Shown piece after piece: positions 9,462-19,142 of a DNA stretch of 64,000 nucleotides. The notes beneath the pieces were generated by a model. It was not told the origin of the DNA. It saw only the letters and a list, made by a program, of their open reading frames with translations, and searched no databases. The position numbers and the translations under genes are program-made. The stretch covers positions 248,001-312,000 of the forward strand of contig JAGVRJ010000004.1 in the NCBI GenBank assembly GCA_019059635.1, in the 5' to 3' direction. The first letter of the stretch is position 1. The number at the start of each line of letters is the position of its first letter. This DNA comes from Proales similis (lineage: Eukaryota; Rotifera; Eurotatoria; Ploima; Proalidae).

Positions 9462-10466
9462 ATGAAAACTTCATTTATCTTGAATTATTTCTTCGAGAAG
9501 TCTAAGAAGTATTATGCAATCCTGCAACTCTTGATTGTCCTCTCTTTCTTTTCGCTTTTTATTAATTTCCAATCGATTAAGTCCAAGTCTGTCCTCGAGT
9601 CAAGCAACAGTTCGTTTATTCTTAGGCCAGTTGGCGTTTGCGCCAATGTACCAGCGCAATTCACTCTGGTCATATTCGTGTTCACCAAGCCGAACGACCG
9701 GGCCAAGCGCGATCTCATCCGCAGCACTTGGGGTCGCTGGCAGTTGTCGGACGACTTTCGCCTCTTCTTCACTCTGGGCGACTCTGTCGAGGCGGGAGTG
9801 AACAGCAGACTCGCCCAGGAGGCAAGCGAGTGCGGCGACATCCTGCAGGACAAGTCGTTCGTGGACAAGTACGAGACGCTCCTTTCCAAGCTGCTGTCCA
9901 GCCTGCAGTGGGTGGACGCCCACTGCCGCCAAGCCAAGTTCATCCTCCGTATCAACGACGACGTGGTGGTCAACATGCCCGCCCTGCTGCAGTTCATGCG
10001 CTCGCAAGCGGGCAAAGAATCCGCTCTTACCAACACCATCATGGGCAGTGTGATACGCAACGCGGTTATCATTCGCGATCCTGCCCACAAGTTTTACGTG
10101 GACCCAAAAGTCCTCCCTCAGACGCACTATGATGATTTCGCCGAGGGATCTGCCATTCTTATGAGCATTGACATGGCCCACAAACTTGTGAACCAAGCTC
10201 GCCAGGTTAAGCCGTGGCCTTTGGAGGACACCTACGTCGGCCACTTGGCCGCTCGATTGAACGTCAGTTGGATTGATATTTCCCGTCGCTGCTTACCACG
10301 CCAGCAGTACGATCCGAAGACGACAAAAGAAATAATGAGCGATATTTGGCGAAGCCGTGATGTTTCTGTTTATATTTTCATTATAGTCAAGCAGCAATCG
10401 GCCTGGGAGGCCACATGGCATGCTCTGAGCGACCGCCTGTTTGTCGACCAAAGTGAATCCCCATAG
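9462..10466 (+). CDS. GT31 beta-1,3-galactosyltransferase-like enzyme, copy 3
   Basis: An intronless gene for 334 aa. Signal anchor at about residues 18-36 (AILQLLIVLSFFSLFINFQS), then a stem SVLESSNSSFILRPVGVCAN shared with copies 4 and 5, the motif RSTWGRWQLSDDFRLFFTLG, RINDDVVVN and EDTYVGHLAARLN. Its N-terminal stem groups with copies 4/5, but its C-terminal part groups with copy 2, so the gene is a mosaic. It lies tail-to-tail with CEP95, with only about 100 bases between the stops. Likely Golgi UDP-sugar transferase. Confidence 0.88.
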   Translation: MKTSFILNYFFEKSKKYYAILQLLIVLSFFSLFINFQSIKSKSVLESSNSSFILRPVGVCANVPAQFTLVIFVFTKPNDRAKRDLIRSTWGRWQLSDDFRLFFTLGDSVEAGVNSRLAQEASECGDILQDKSFVDKYETLLSKLLSSLQWVDAHCRQAKFILRINDDVVVNMPALLQFMRSQAGKESALTNTIMGSVIRNAVIIRDPAHKFYVDPKVLPQTHYDDFAEGSAILMSIDMAHKLVNQARQVKPWPLEDTYVGHLAARLNVSWIDISRRCLPRQQYDPKTTKEIMSDIWRSRDVSVYIFIIVKQQSAWEATWHALSDRLFVDQSESP

Positions 10467-10569
10467 TTGTGGTATACTCTTTTATTCAATTCAAGCGGTT
10501 TATTCTCTTTTTGTTCGGAAAGAGAAAAAAAGGCAATAAGGATTAAGAAGATTTTTCAAAAAAAGTTCA

Positions 10570-12642
10570 TCATTTTTGGGCGATGGAATTTCGATAGTAA
10601 TTGGCCTGTCGCACGTCAGCTGTGAATCGCTCGGCGTCTATTTGGCGCCAATGCAGAAAATCTTGATCTGTTGTGAGCTGCTTTTGAAGGTCACGAATGT
10701 CACCTTCAAGTCTTTGCTTGACCTCACGCTTTCTCTTGCTCAGTTCTAAATGCTGCGCTTTCTCGCGCAAGCCGGCTTCTTCTCGCTCGATTTTCATGCG
10801 TTCGTTCAGCATGTCGTACTTGTTCTTGTAGAAATTCTCAATCGACTCGAGCTCGTCAAGCTGACGCCTTGTCCTTAACTCGTTCTTCTCTTTGGCGTAT
10901 TTTCTCATTTCAATCATTCGCTCGCGCTGAATCTTCAATGTCTCGTTGAACATTTTCTTGATCACCAGCTCTTCGCTGGTCGCTTGTTTCATCATTTTGG
11001 CCCTCTGCTGGCAGACAAACTCTTGAAAATACTTTCTCATGCGAGCGCTCTCAAAGCGTCGCTCTCGACATTTCGATTTCATCGCGTTGTCCAGCTCGCG
11101 CTGCTTCTTCATCTCCTCCATTCGCTGCATGTGACTCAGCTCTTTTCTCATTATGTTCATTAACGCCTCCTGCTTCATCTGGGCTTCAATCAGATGCGCC
11201 TTGGTTTTGCTCTGGCCCTGTTCACGAACGAACTTGCGCTCTATTTCGCCTTGCTCTTTGGCCAACTTCTCAATCTGCTTTGAATGTCGCTCCCACAAAT
11301 AGTGAATCGTTTCGCCAGACGTGTACAAGAACGGAAACTCGTCGAGCAACGCGTTTAGAAAGCCGTCCCGGCCGAACGTAAACTTGGCCGAGTTGGCCAC
11401 TCGTCGACTTGGACAAGCGGCTCGGCCCGCGTTGGCCATGTTGGACAAGCTTCGACTGGTGGGCATTAGAACACCACGTGCACTGGCCGGTCTTGAAGCA
11501 GTCGTGCTTGTCGACTCAAAGGCGCTTTTCAGCAGCTCGGTGCTCAGCCGGGCGCGATTTTTCACTTTGCGACACGACTCGCCCATCAGCTGCTGGGCGT
11601 CCTTCAAGTCCTCGTCGTACATTCGCGCCAGCGCCTCACTGATGCGCCTGCTCTCGTTCGATTTCGATCGGTAAATCTCCGCCCTCATTTGGTTCAGCTC
11701 GTTCTTCATGTTTTGCACCAGTGGCTCTCTACCGCGTGTCCTGATCTCTTGGTACTCCGTGTCCGAGCTCATCGACTCTGGTCTCAGACTCAGCAGCGAA
11801 CTGTTCTGCTCGCCAAGCGTTTTTCTTTGCCAATATTCGCGCTGCTTGTCCCTCATGTACTCGGCGAACACGTCGGGCTCGGACACGGAGTTGACCAGCT
11901 CGACAAGTTCGCCAATCTCCTCTTTCCTCGATCGCTCTTCTTCTTCGTGTCTGCTCTGCTGTGGCTGGGAATTCGATTCTTTCCTCCTGCAATCGATGCT
12001 GTCTGCTTCGAATGGCTCGTGCTGGCTGACCGCTTGCCTGTGGTCTTGATTGAAAAACGCGTTTTCTTTTTCGCTTTCAGCCAGATGCTCGGCTTGCGCT
12101 GATTCGATCAGACTGGTCACCTGGGTTGGAGAAGCTGACTCGAACGTAAGACTGTCCCTATTGGCTGGTTGGTCGCGCTGCGACTGGCTTCCGCCTATCC
12201 ATTCGTGGATGCATGCGAGTATTTCGAGTAAATACTCGATCGAGACCAGATCGGGCTTGAGCTTGTCACTCCGGTGGGCATTGAGACCGCAGATCGACTC
12301 GCCGGTCAGATGTGTGAGGTCTTCGTGAAGAATGTCCATGGAAAGCGAATCGATGATCGCCTGCACATTGTGCGCCTGGTCGCCCACACTCTTCTCCGGC
12401 CATTTCTTGTCGACGAGTTCGGTGCCGCAGATTTTCTCGTACAAATGAACCAGAAGCGCCGACTTGACGTGTCTGACCGAGCTGATGCTTGCCGGCACTG
12501 AGTAAAACGTCGACGGGCCGCATATCCTCAACAGGTCGTTGGCCAGCTCGATTATATGACGCTTGGTGCTCGCCAGAGTGCCGTCTGCAGTGCCGTTTGA
12601 ATAGGCGCTCTGGTCGTTTCTCGTCTGATTGCATGTCGACAT
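10570..12642 (-). CDS. CEP95: CEP95-like centrosomal coiled-coil protein
   Basis: An intronless gene for 690 aa. The N-terminal 130 residues match the CH-like domain of CEP95: HNVQAIIDSLSMDILHEDL and THLTGESI, with LLEILACIHEWI after it. The centre is low complexity, rich in Ser, Gln and Glu. The C-terminal half holds FPFLYTSGETIHYLWERHSK, followed by about 220 residues of continuous Lys/Glu/Arg-rich coiled coil ending NYYRNSIAQK. Human CEP95 has the same order and slightly greater length. It localises to centrosomes and basal bodies; its biochemical role is not known. ATG 12642 is the first in-frame Met. Its 3' end has been copied to 8606-8643. Confidence 0.82.
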   Translation of the reverse strand: MSTCNQTRNDQSAYSNGTADGTLASTKRHIIELANDLLRICGPSTFYSVPASISSVRHVKSALLVHLYEKICGTELVDKKWPEKSVGDQAHNVQAIIDSLSMDILHEDLTHLTGESICGLNAHRSDKLKPDLVSIEYLLEILACIHEWIGGSQSQRDQPANRDSLTFESASPTQVTSLIESAQAEHLAESEKENAFFNQDHRQAVSQHEPFEADSIDCRRKESNSQPQQSRHEEEERSRKEEIGELVELVNSVSEPDVFAEYMRDKQREYWQRKTLGEQNSSLLSLRPESMSSDTEYQEIRTRGREPLVQNMKNELNQMRAEIYRSKSNESRRISEALARMYDEDLKDAQQLMGESCRKVKNRARLSTELLKSAFESTSTTASRPASARGVLMPTSRSLSNMANAGRAACPSRRVANSAKFTFGRDGFLNALLDEFPFLYTSGETIHYLWERHSKQIEKLAKEQGEIERKFVREQGQSKTKAHLIEAQMKQEALMNIMRKELSHMQRMEEMKKQRELDNAMKSKCRERRFESARMRKYFQEFVCQQRAKMMKQATSEELVIKKMFNETLKIQRERMIEMRKYAKEKNELRTRRQLDELESIENFYKNKYDMLNERMKIEREEAGLREKAQHLELSKRKREVKQRLEGDIRDLQKQLTTDQDFLHWRQIDAERFTADVRQANYYRNSIAQK

Positions 12643-13546
12643 GATTGAACCTGATTTTGAAATGTTTGCTGCTCTTTGAATGTCTACCGGACGACGGCGA
12701 GTGTCATGGAAACTGGACAGCGCCTGATGGCTGTCTAACGTATGCGTGCATGCGAAGCGGTCAGCCAGGCGCAGCGAATTGTGTCTTGGTCTTTCTGTGC
12801 ATCATTATGCACCAGCAATCTACAAATCGCAACGCTCCAAAGCTTTTCTCTCCTCTTTTCTCTTTGTCCCTTGACCAAAGAGCCCGATCCCATTAAAAAG
12901 AGCTCGACAAGCTTCAAAGCCAATTCAACGACAATAAAGTGCCAAAATACTTTCCGAGCCACTTGTTCTTTACATATTTTCTAAAATAAACAGACCAAAG
13001 ATTGAATAATCACCACCTGAAGTTGGAGGTGAAACGTATTGCCTCTGGGTGCTGCTTTGAGCTTCAAGTTTGAATTCATTGCCAGAAAGCCTCGTCACGG
13101 TATCTGAGCAAATAAACGAGCGAGCGAATTGTGGAACAGAAAATAAACACCAAAATTGAACTTTTGAATTTAAAATTGCTTAAAGTTGCTGTTTTGCTTC
13201 AATTACTGTTTTTTGGCCGCGCCATTATTCGTCCGATAATCGATTTTGAACGAACAGCAGCAAACTTGTTTGATTAGACTTGGAACAAAAAGCACAAAAA
13301 GAAAAAGTTTGCGCAAAATTATGTAAATTCGCACTCAAGAAGCAAGAAGCGGTGAACAGGCGTTTGAGTTAGTGTGCAGCTTGACAGCAATCAAAAGGTT
13401 GCTTGCCTGCTGCCGCCCGTCGACGAGTTGTTTTGCACATTTCATTAAAACCTGTCGCGAACGAATTTGATGCAGAAAGCCGCTTATTCCGCTTGATTAG
13501 ATTTCGATTCGTTAGATGCACCAACTTGCTCAGTGGGCTCCGGATC
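12643..13546. other. Upstream region of CEP95 and GT31 copy 4
   Basis: About 900 bases between divergent genes, presumably with both promoters. An open frame on + runs into GT31 copy 4 from 13403, but its residues before Met 13547 show no signal anchor and no similarity to other copies, so I treat it as 5' UTR. Nothing else is seen. Confidence 0.45.
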
Positions 13547-14518
13547 ATGTCTATGGGCAGAAGGCGGCTCTTTCCTTTCCTGCTTCTCTTGATTTTCATC
13601 TCTTTCTTTTCGCTTTTTATTCCTTTCCGATCGATTGAGCTTGAGTCTGTCCTCGAGTCAAGCAACAGTTCGTTTATTCTCAGGCCAGTTGGCGTTTGCG
13701 CCAATGTACCAGCGCAATTCACTCTGGTCATATTCGTGTTCACCAAGCCGAACGACCGGGCCAAGCGCGATCTCATCCGCAGCACTTGGGGCCGCTGGCA
13801 GGTGTCGGACGACTTTCGCCTCTTCTTCACTCTGGGCGACTCTGTCGAGGCGGGAGTGAACCGCAGACTCGCCCAGGAGGCAAGCGAGTGCGGCGATATC
13901 CTGCAGGACAAGTCGTTCGTGGACAAGTACGAGGCACTCACTTCCAAACTCATTATCAGCCTTCAGTGGGTAGACACCCACTGCCGCCAGGCCAAGTTCA
14001 TCCTCCGTATCAACGACGACGTGGTGGTCAACACGCCCGCTCTGCTCCATTTCCTACGCTCGGAGGCACAGCAGGGCAGGCACCTTCACAACACTTTGAT
14101 GGGAAAGTATATGAAAGGCGCCTTGGTGAAGCGCGATCCCAGCGACAAGTTCTATTTGAGTCGAAGCGTCTTTCCTCTTGACATTTACGATCCATACGTT
14201 GGCGGCTCTGCGTTCATACTCAGTGCAGACCTGGCCGGCAAGCTTGTCTTTCTATCCAGACAAATTAGACCTTGGTTTGTCGAGGACACCTACGTCGGCC
14301 ACTTGGCCGCTCACTTGAACAGCACATTCGTCAAGCTCAACGAGCATTTCCTGCCTGACAGCCAGTACCACAAACTCAAGTCGAGGAAAATCGTCGAAAT
14401 GATCTGGCAATGGCCCGAACCGACCACGCTCTATTTCGTCTACGACAAAAACGGCGCCTATTCACAAATCTGGAATGCCATCTGCGACTTGAATACTCTG
14501 GCCGATCACGCGCGTTAG
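13547..14518 (+). CDS. GT31 beta-1,3-galactosyltransferase-like enzyme, copy 4
   Basis: An intronless gene for about 323 aa. I place the start at ATG 13547 (or 13553), not at the upstream 13403, because this puts the signal anchor LFPFLLLLIFISFFSLFIPF near the N-terminus as in copies 3 and 5. Motifs: SVLESSNSSFILRPVGVCAN stem, RSTWGRWQVSDDFRLFFTLG, RINDDVVVN, EDTYVGHLAAHLN. The core before the DDV site matches copy 1 (KYEALTSKLIISLQW), and everything after it matches copy 5, where the last 300 bases are nearly identical. Predicted Golgi sugar transferase. Confidence 0.87.
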   Translation: MSMGRRRLFPFLLLLIFISFFSLFIPFRSIELESVLESSNSSFILRPVGVCANVPAQFTLVIFVFTKPNDRAKRDLIRSTWGRWQVSDDFRLFFTLGDSVEAGVNRRLAQEASECGDILQDKSFVDKYEALTSKLIISLQWVDTHCRQAKFILRINDDVVVNTPALLHFLRSEAQQGRHLHNTLMGKYMKGALVKRDPSDKFYLSRSVFPLDIYDPYVGGSAFILSADLAGKLVFLSRQIRPWFVEDTYVGHLAAHLNSTFVKLNEHFLPDSQYHKLKSRKIVEMIWQWPEPTTLYFVYDKNGAYSQIWNAICDLNTLADHAR

Positions 14519-14603
14519 TCTTTTATTGAATAAAAATAAGCGAAAGTTGAAACCGAGCGCAATGAGGTCAAATGCAGCCGCGGGGTTGGTTACGGCCGTC
14601 TTG

Positions 14604-15566
14604 TTAGGGGTATTTGGGCTCACATTTGTCCATGCGGTAGAGAGTTGTGAGGAAGTCCCGCCGCTCGTTGTTGGCGACCAGGAACGAGTTGTAAAACTTG
14701 AAGCCGAGTCGTCTCACCAAACGGCTCACGTGGTCGCTGCAGTTCACAGTGTTGACGATGTAGTGCAAATGAGGCTCGTTCGACCACGGCTTGTTCTGGT
14801 AGCACTCGCCGTTGCAGTGTCCTTTGAAAAGAACGACAAGACAGGCGAGATGTGCCCGAGTCTCCAGGCCGGGCGAGCAGATCAGGTGTCTTATTGGCGC
14901 CTTTGTATTCATCAATATCTGCTTGCTGGTCTTTTTAAAGCCGTTCGAGTTGAGCTCAGAGTAGCTTCCGCCCGAGTGCGTTCTGCTTCTTTTCAATCTG
15001 TTCAAATCAGTGGCGTCAAGCGACGGGCCATTTTCGTCTGTTTCGCTTTTGCTTTCGACGCTATCGGTCAACGACTCGGTCTGAGTGGCGATCGGGCTGA
15101 AATAGCGCCTAAGAGGCAGCCTTTCGCTTGTGCTTTTGCCGGACGCTTTTTTCGGCTTAATTTCGAGCGATGCGATGGGATCATTGCTTTCATACTCAAG
15201 GTCAGACGAGCGTCGTCCCGATTTCGTGCTTTCGCATTTTCTCTCAGCGCTTGTCTCCGACAGCAGAGTGAAGAGGAGACGAGCTCGCTGATGGTCGTTT
15301 ACCGACACCATGTCGATCAGCATGTCCTGAAGACGCTGCTTAAAGGCCAAATCGTTTCGGCGCGACGCCAGGTCGATCTGATCGGCCTGACGCTGCCTAG
15401 AGAAGCGTTCGACGAGACTGTCGCGCTTCTGTTCCATGTAACTGTTCAGCGTGTCGAGCATTCTGTTCACCTGAGCCACATACTGGTCACTTTGAATGAG
15501 CGAGCCCACAGCGGCCAATTTGGTGAATAGCTCGAACTCGTTCGCTTGCTCGTCCAGTCTTGACAT
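14604..15566 (-). CDS. Unidentified protein, 320 aa
   Basis: I do not recognise this gene. It is intronless from ATG 15566. Residues 1-105 are helical and charged (for example DQYVAQVNRMLDTLNSYMEQ), probably coiled coil. Residues 105-220 are low complexity with many Ser, Lys and Glu. Residues 230-320 look like a compact folded domain with Cys and aromatic residues (CLVVLFKGHCNGECYQNKPW, LHYIVNTVNCSDHVSRLVRR, LGFKFYNSFLVANNERRDFL). The gene is tail-to-tail with GT31 copy 4, 85 bases away. An open frame upstream on the same strand (15595-15831) could hold an extra exon, but I could not find a splice that keeps frame. Confidence 0.6.
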   Translation of the reverse strand: MSRLDEQANEFELFTKLAAVGSLIQSDQYVAQVNRMLDTLNSYMEQKRDSLVERFSRQRQADQIDLASRRNDLAFKQRLQDMLIDMVSVNDHQRARLLFTLLSETSAERKCESTKSGRRSSDLEYESNDPIASLEIKPKKASGKSTSERLPLRRYFSPIATQTESLTDSVESKSETDENGPSLDATDLNRLKRSRTHSGGSYSELNSNGFKKTSKQILMNTKAPIRHLICSPGLETRAHLACLVVLFKGHCNGECYQNKPWSNEPHLHYIVNTVNCSDHVSRLVRRLGFKFYNSFLVANNERRDFLTTLYRMDKCEPKYP

Positions 15567-16132
15567 GCTGTGCGGTCCACAGACGAGCCCACATTTAGTT
15601 TAGAGAAATAAGTATCAGCGAGTAGAATCTCAGTTTCGTTTTGGCAGAATCGACTGGCCAACGGGTTAAAGTTGTCGACGCTGAGATGACCTCGTCTCTT
15701 TTGTTCGGGCTGCAATTTACTTGCTCACGCCATTTTAGCGAGGCCATGTGGACCGCGAGCAGTTGAATCGGGTATTTGGCCAATGAATGAAGCAAGTCGA
15801 GCGCAACTAATTCGGCCGGAGAGCTGACCACACTCGGAGCGCTATTTGTGCCCTGGTTGTCTTATTGGCACTCTCCTGCCTGAATTGTTGTTGATCACGT
15901 GACATTAAGTAAAAATGCTTCTCTTTGTCTTGTGTGCTCGCCTGCACTCTTTATAGCCATTCAACAGGGCAGAATAAAATGCGCACTAAACACTGACTGT
16001 GCATTTAGCTCGGCCCTTTTCATACTCGTTTGAATTGATTACAGGACCGAAGGCAGTCGACAGGCGAGCATAAAACAGCCCAAGATAAAAGAGACAGAGG
16101 AACTGTAGCCCAGAGAGAGAGAGAGCAAGAAG

Positions 16133-17601
16133 ATGAGCGACGAGAGCGGAGAGCTAAGCCAAGTGCCTGAACGTAATTTCTCTTTTCTTTGCTCATCCTT
16201 GCCAAACAGTCGAAGAGTATTCAACTTGAACCAAAACAGACTGTCCCGGCGTGCAGAGCGAAGAGGCCGGCAAAACGAGCGCATGCCAAGGATGCCCCAA
16301 CCAGAGCATTTGTGCCTCGGGCAAAGCCAGAGAGCCCGACCCTGGTCAGCAAAGTCTTTTTATTGCTGGCTCATTGTTTATTTAAAATCGAAAATCCAAC
16401 AGATGTGGATAAAATAGTCGAGCACTTGAAGGGCGTGAAGCACAAAGTTCTTATCTTGTCAGGCAAAGGCGGCGTCGGCAAGAGCACAGTGACCGGCCAA
16501 ATCGGTTACGCGCTGGCCGCTCATTTTGAAGACACCGACAAACAGGTGACTTTCAGCTCGCTTTGTTGAAAGCTTCTTGAATACCTTGAGCCCCTGCTCG
16601 GCGTTCAGATAGGCGTGCTTGACATTGACATTTGCGGGCCGAGTCTACCGCAAATATTCGGCGCTCAAGGGCAAACTGTAAACACGATTTAATGCGGCCG
16701 CTGAGGCGAGCAAACATTCGCTGACGCTTAATTCGACCAGGTTCATCAGAGCGGATCCGGCTGGTCGCCGATTGTGAGCTTTTTTCTCACTCACTCATAA
16801 TTTGTTGGCAGTTCGATTTACAGAAAACGATCGGTTAGTTCGTGGACGACAACTTGTCAGTGATGTCGATCGGTTTCATGTTGTCCAGTCCGGACGACGC
16901 GGTCATCTGGCGCGGGCCCAAAAAGAACGGCCTAATCAAACAGTTTCTGCGCGACGTGGACTGGGGCGAGCTAGAATATTTGCTGGTCGACACTCCGCCA
17001 GGCACTTCTGACGAGCACATGTCGATTGTCCAGCTGCTCAAGCCAAGTGGCCTGCGAGGCGCTATTGTAGTCACCACGCCCCAAGAGGTCAGTTTGCTCG
17101 ACGTGCGCAAAGAGATCACATTCTGCAAGCGAACCCAAGTGCCGGTGATCGGCGTCGTCGAGAACATGTCTGGATTCGTGTGTCCCAAATGCCAAGTAAT
17201 TTCAACCCCCAGCTTTATCTCTTCCCAACTCTGTGTGTGTGTATGAATTGAGACTAATGTGGCTGGTCCAAAGATCAAGAGCGACGTGTTTCCAGCCAAC
17301 ACGGGCGGAGCCGAGCAAATGTGCCGAGAGATGGACGTGCCTTTTCTTGGACGCATTCCGCTCGATCCTCGAGTTGGTAAGAACTAGGCAAGTCAAATCA
17401 GTGCCCTAGTTCAATAAATTGAACTGAAGGAAAATGCTGCGACGAAGGCGTCTCGTTCATCAAAGAATGTCCGGACTCGCCGGCCGCACTCGCCTACAAA
17501 CGCATAGTCGAAGGTAAAGACGGCTCTTTGACTTGCTTATCTCCTCAAATTCATTAATCGCTCATTCTGCTCAAGTGCTGGAAACATCTCAGTCCGATTG
17601 A
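16133..17601 (+). CDS. NUBP1: NUBP1 (Nbp35) cytosolic iron-sulfur scaffold ATPase
   Basis: Part of the scaffold that assembles Fe-S clusters in the cytosol and passes them to target apoproteins. Eight or nine exons: 16133-16172, 16240 to about 16340, 16403-16545, 16609-16677, a short exon from about 16740, 16832 to about 17193, about 17274-17377, about 17428-17513, and the last 17576-17601. Seen: the N-terminal Fe-S motif C-X13-C-X2-C-X5-C ([19 protein letters not shown] then PNQSIC), Walker [64 protein letters not shown], and the bridging CPKC motif (residues VCPKCQ). The C-terminus is [13 protein letters not shown]. The N-terminal cysteines mark NUBP1, not NUBP2. The donor after the second exon is unclear (GTCAGC or GTCTTT). 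Its last exon is repeated at 19033. Confidence 0.9.
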
Positions 17602-17698
17602 AGTTTTTTTTGGATTAATTCTCAAATAAATAGCTGCAGAAGCAAACCTCTTCGCTTTTAGAGAATGCAAAAATTGGTGGAAAATTATTCAAGCTTCT
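17571..17698 (+). repeat. Direct repeat, left copy (NUBP1 last exon and 3' UTR)
   Basis: Matches 19028-19142. Shared runs include TCAAGTGCTGGAAACATCTC, CAAATAAATAGCTGCAG and CTTCGCTTT. The left copy holds the true last NUBP1 exon and its poly(A) signal AATAAA. GT31 copy 5 lies between the two repeats. Confidence 0.75.
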
Positions 17699-17987
17699 AA
17701 GATACGATTCTTGAATTCATTTCTTATTCGATGACGATTTGACGATGAGAGAAAGACCTACGATAGTATGTTAATAAAAAGCAAAAATTCTCAACGCATG
17801 GGTGATGTTATGTTTACCAAATGAATGCAAATCAAAGAAATTTCAACTCAGCAAATTTCAACCTGAAGATAATTGGTCGATTATAAAGTGACAACAAAAA
17901 GGACTCGACATAATTCAAAAAAGTTTCCCCGCAACAAATTCGTCAACGACTATTTTGGGCGGGAAACAACGAATTTGCTGAAATAAT

Positions 17988-18986
17988 ATGAAATTCTCAT
18001 TACACTTGAACTGTTTCTCGGCGAGGCGAAAGCGGCTCTTTCCCTTTCTGCTTCTCTTGATTGTCCTCTCGTTTATTTCTCTTTTTTTTCCTTCCCGATC
18101 GATTGAGCTTGAGTCTGTCCTCGAGTCAAGCAACAGTTCGTTTATTCTCAGGCCAGTTGGCGTTTGCGCCAATCTGCCAGCGCAATTCACTCTGGTCATA
18201 TTTGTGTTCACCAAGCCGAGCGACCGAGCAAAGCGCGATCTCATCCGCAGCACATGGGGCCGCTGGCAGGTGTCGGACGACTTTCGCCTCTTCTTCACTC
18301 TAGGCGACTCTGTCGAGGCGGGAGTGAACAGCAGGCTTGCACAGGAGGCAAGCGAGTGCGGCGACATCCTGCAGGACAAGTCGTTTGTGGACAAGTACAA
18401 GGAGCTCGTTACCAAACTCATTATCAGCCTTCAGTGGGTGGACGCCCACTGCCGTCAGGCCAAGTTCATCCTCCGCATCAACGACGACGTGGTGGTCAAC
18501 ATGCCTGTCCTGCTCGAGTTCCTTCGTTCGGAGGCAGAGCAGGGCAGGCACCTTCACAACACATTGATGGGAAAGTACATGGAGGACTCAGTGGTAAGAC
18601 GCAATCCCCGCAGCAAGTTCTATCTGAGTCCGAGCGAGTTTCCCCGTGATACGTTCGATCCATACGTTGGCGGCTCTGCGTTCATACTCAGCGCAGACTT
18701 GGCCGGCAAGCTTGTCTCTCTATCCAGACAAATTAGACCTTGGTTTGTCGAGGACACCTACGTCGGCCACTTGGCCGCTCACTTGAACAGCACATTCGTC
18801 AAGCTCAACGAGCATTTCCTGCCTGACAGCCAGTACCACAAACTCAAGTCGAGGAAAATCGTCGAAATGATCTGGCAATGGCCCGAACCGACCACGCTCT
18901 ATTTCGTCTACGACAAAAACGGCGCCTATTCACAAATCTGGAATGCCATCTGCGACTTGAATACTCTGGCCGATCACGCGCGTTAG
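17988..18986 (+). CDS. GT31 beta-1,3-galactosyltransferase-like enzyme, copy 5
   Basis: An intronless gene for 332 aa. Signal anchor LFPFLLLLIVLSFISLFFPS at about residues 18-37, stem SVLESSNSSFILRPVGVCAN, then RSTWGRWQVSDDFRLFFTLG, RINDDVVVN and EDTYVGHLAAHLN. Closest to copy 4: from about 18660 to the stop the two are nearly identical at DNA level. Its core differs more than that of other copies (KYKELVTKL, VLLEFLRSEAEQG). It sits between two copies of the NUBP1 last exon, which suggests that it arrived in a segmental duplication. Likely type II Golgi enzyme. Confidence 0.88.
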   Translation: MKFSLHLNCFSARRKRLFPFLLLLIVLSFISLFFPSRSIELESVLESSNSSFILRPVGVCANLPAQFTLVIFVFTKPSDRAKRDLIRSTWGRWQVSDDFRLFFTLGDSVEAGVNSRLAQEASECGDILQDKSFVDKYKELVTKLIISLQWVDAHCRQAKFILRINDDVVVNMPVLLEFLRSEAEQGRHLHNTLMGKYMEDSVVRRNPRSKFYLSPSEFPRDTFDPYVGGSAFILSADLAGKLVSLSRQIRPWFVEDTYVGHLAAHLNSTFVKLNEHFLPDSQYHKLKSRKIVEMIWQWPEPTTLYFVYDKNGAYSQIWNAICDLNTLADHAR

Positions 18987-19027
18987 TTATTCATTTCTTG
19001 CCCAAGCCCACAATTTGCTCAATCTGT

Positions 19028-19142
19028 TCAAGTGCTGGAAACATCTCGGTCCGATTTTGATATGATTGGAAAAAATTTTCAAATAAATAGCTGCAGTATG
19101 AAATTTCTTCGCTTTGATGCAAGGCAAATATTTCCAAGCTAT
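19028..19142 (+). repeat. Direct repeat, right copy (NUBP1 last-exon relic)
   Basis: Second copy of the segment at 17571-17698. It retains an acceptor-like CAAG and the coding bases for VLETSRSD, but the stop codon position has changed (GATTTTGATATGA against GATTGA), and no NUBP1 exon precedes it. It is therefore a relic. It also retains AATAAATAGCTGCAG. Confidence 0.75.

Noticed and set aside
15595-15831. Minus-strand open frame upstream of the unidentified gene, with a possible donor GTAAAT
   Set aside because: No acceptor joins it in frame to the exon starting at 15566; could be a 5' exon or chance, so not listed as a gene.
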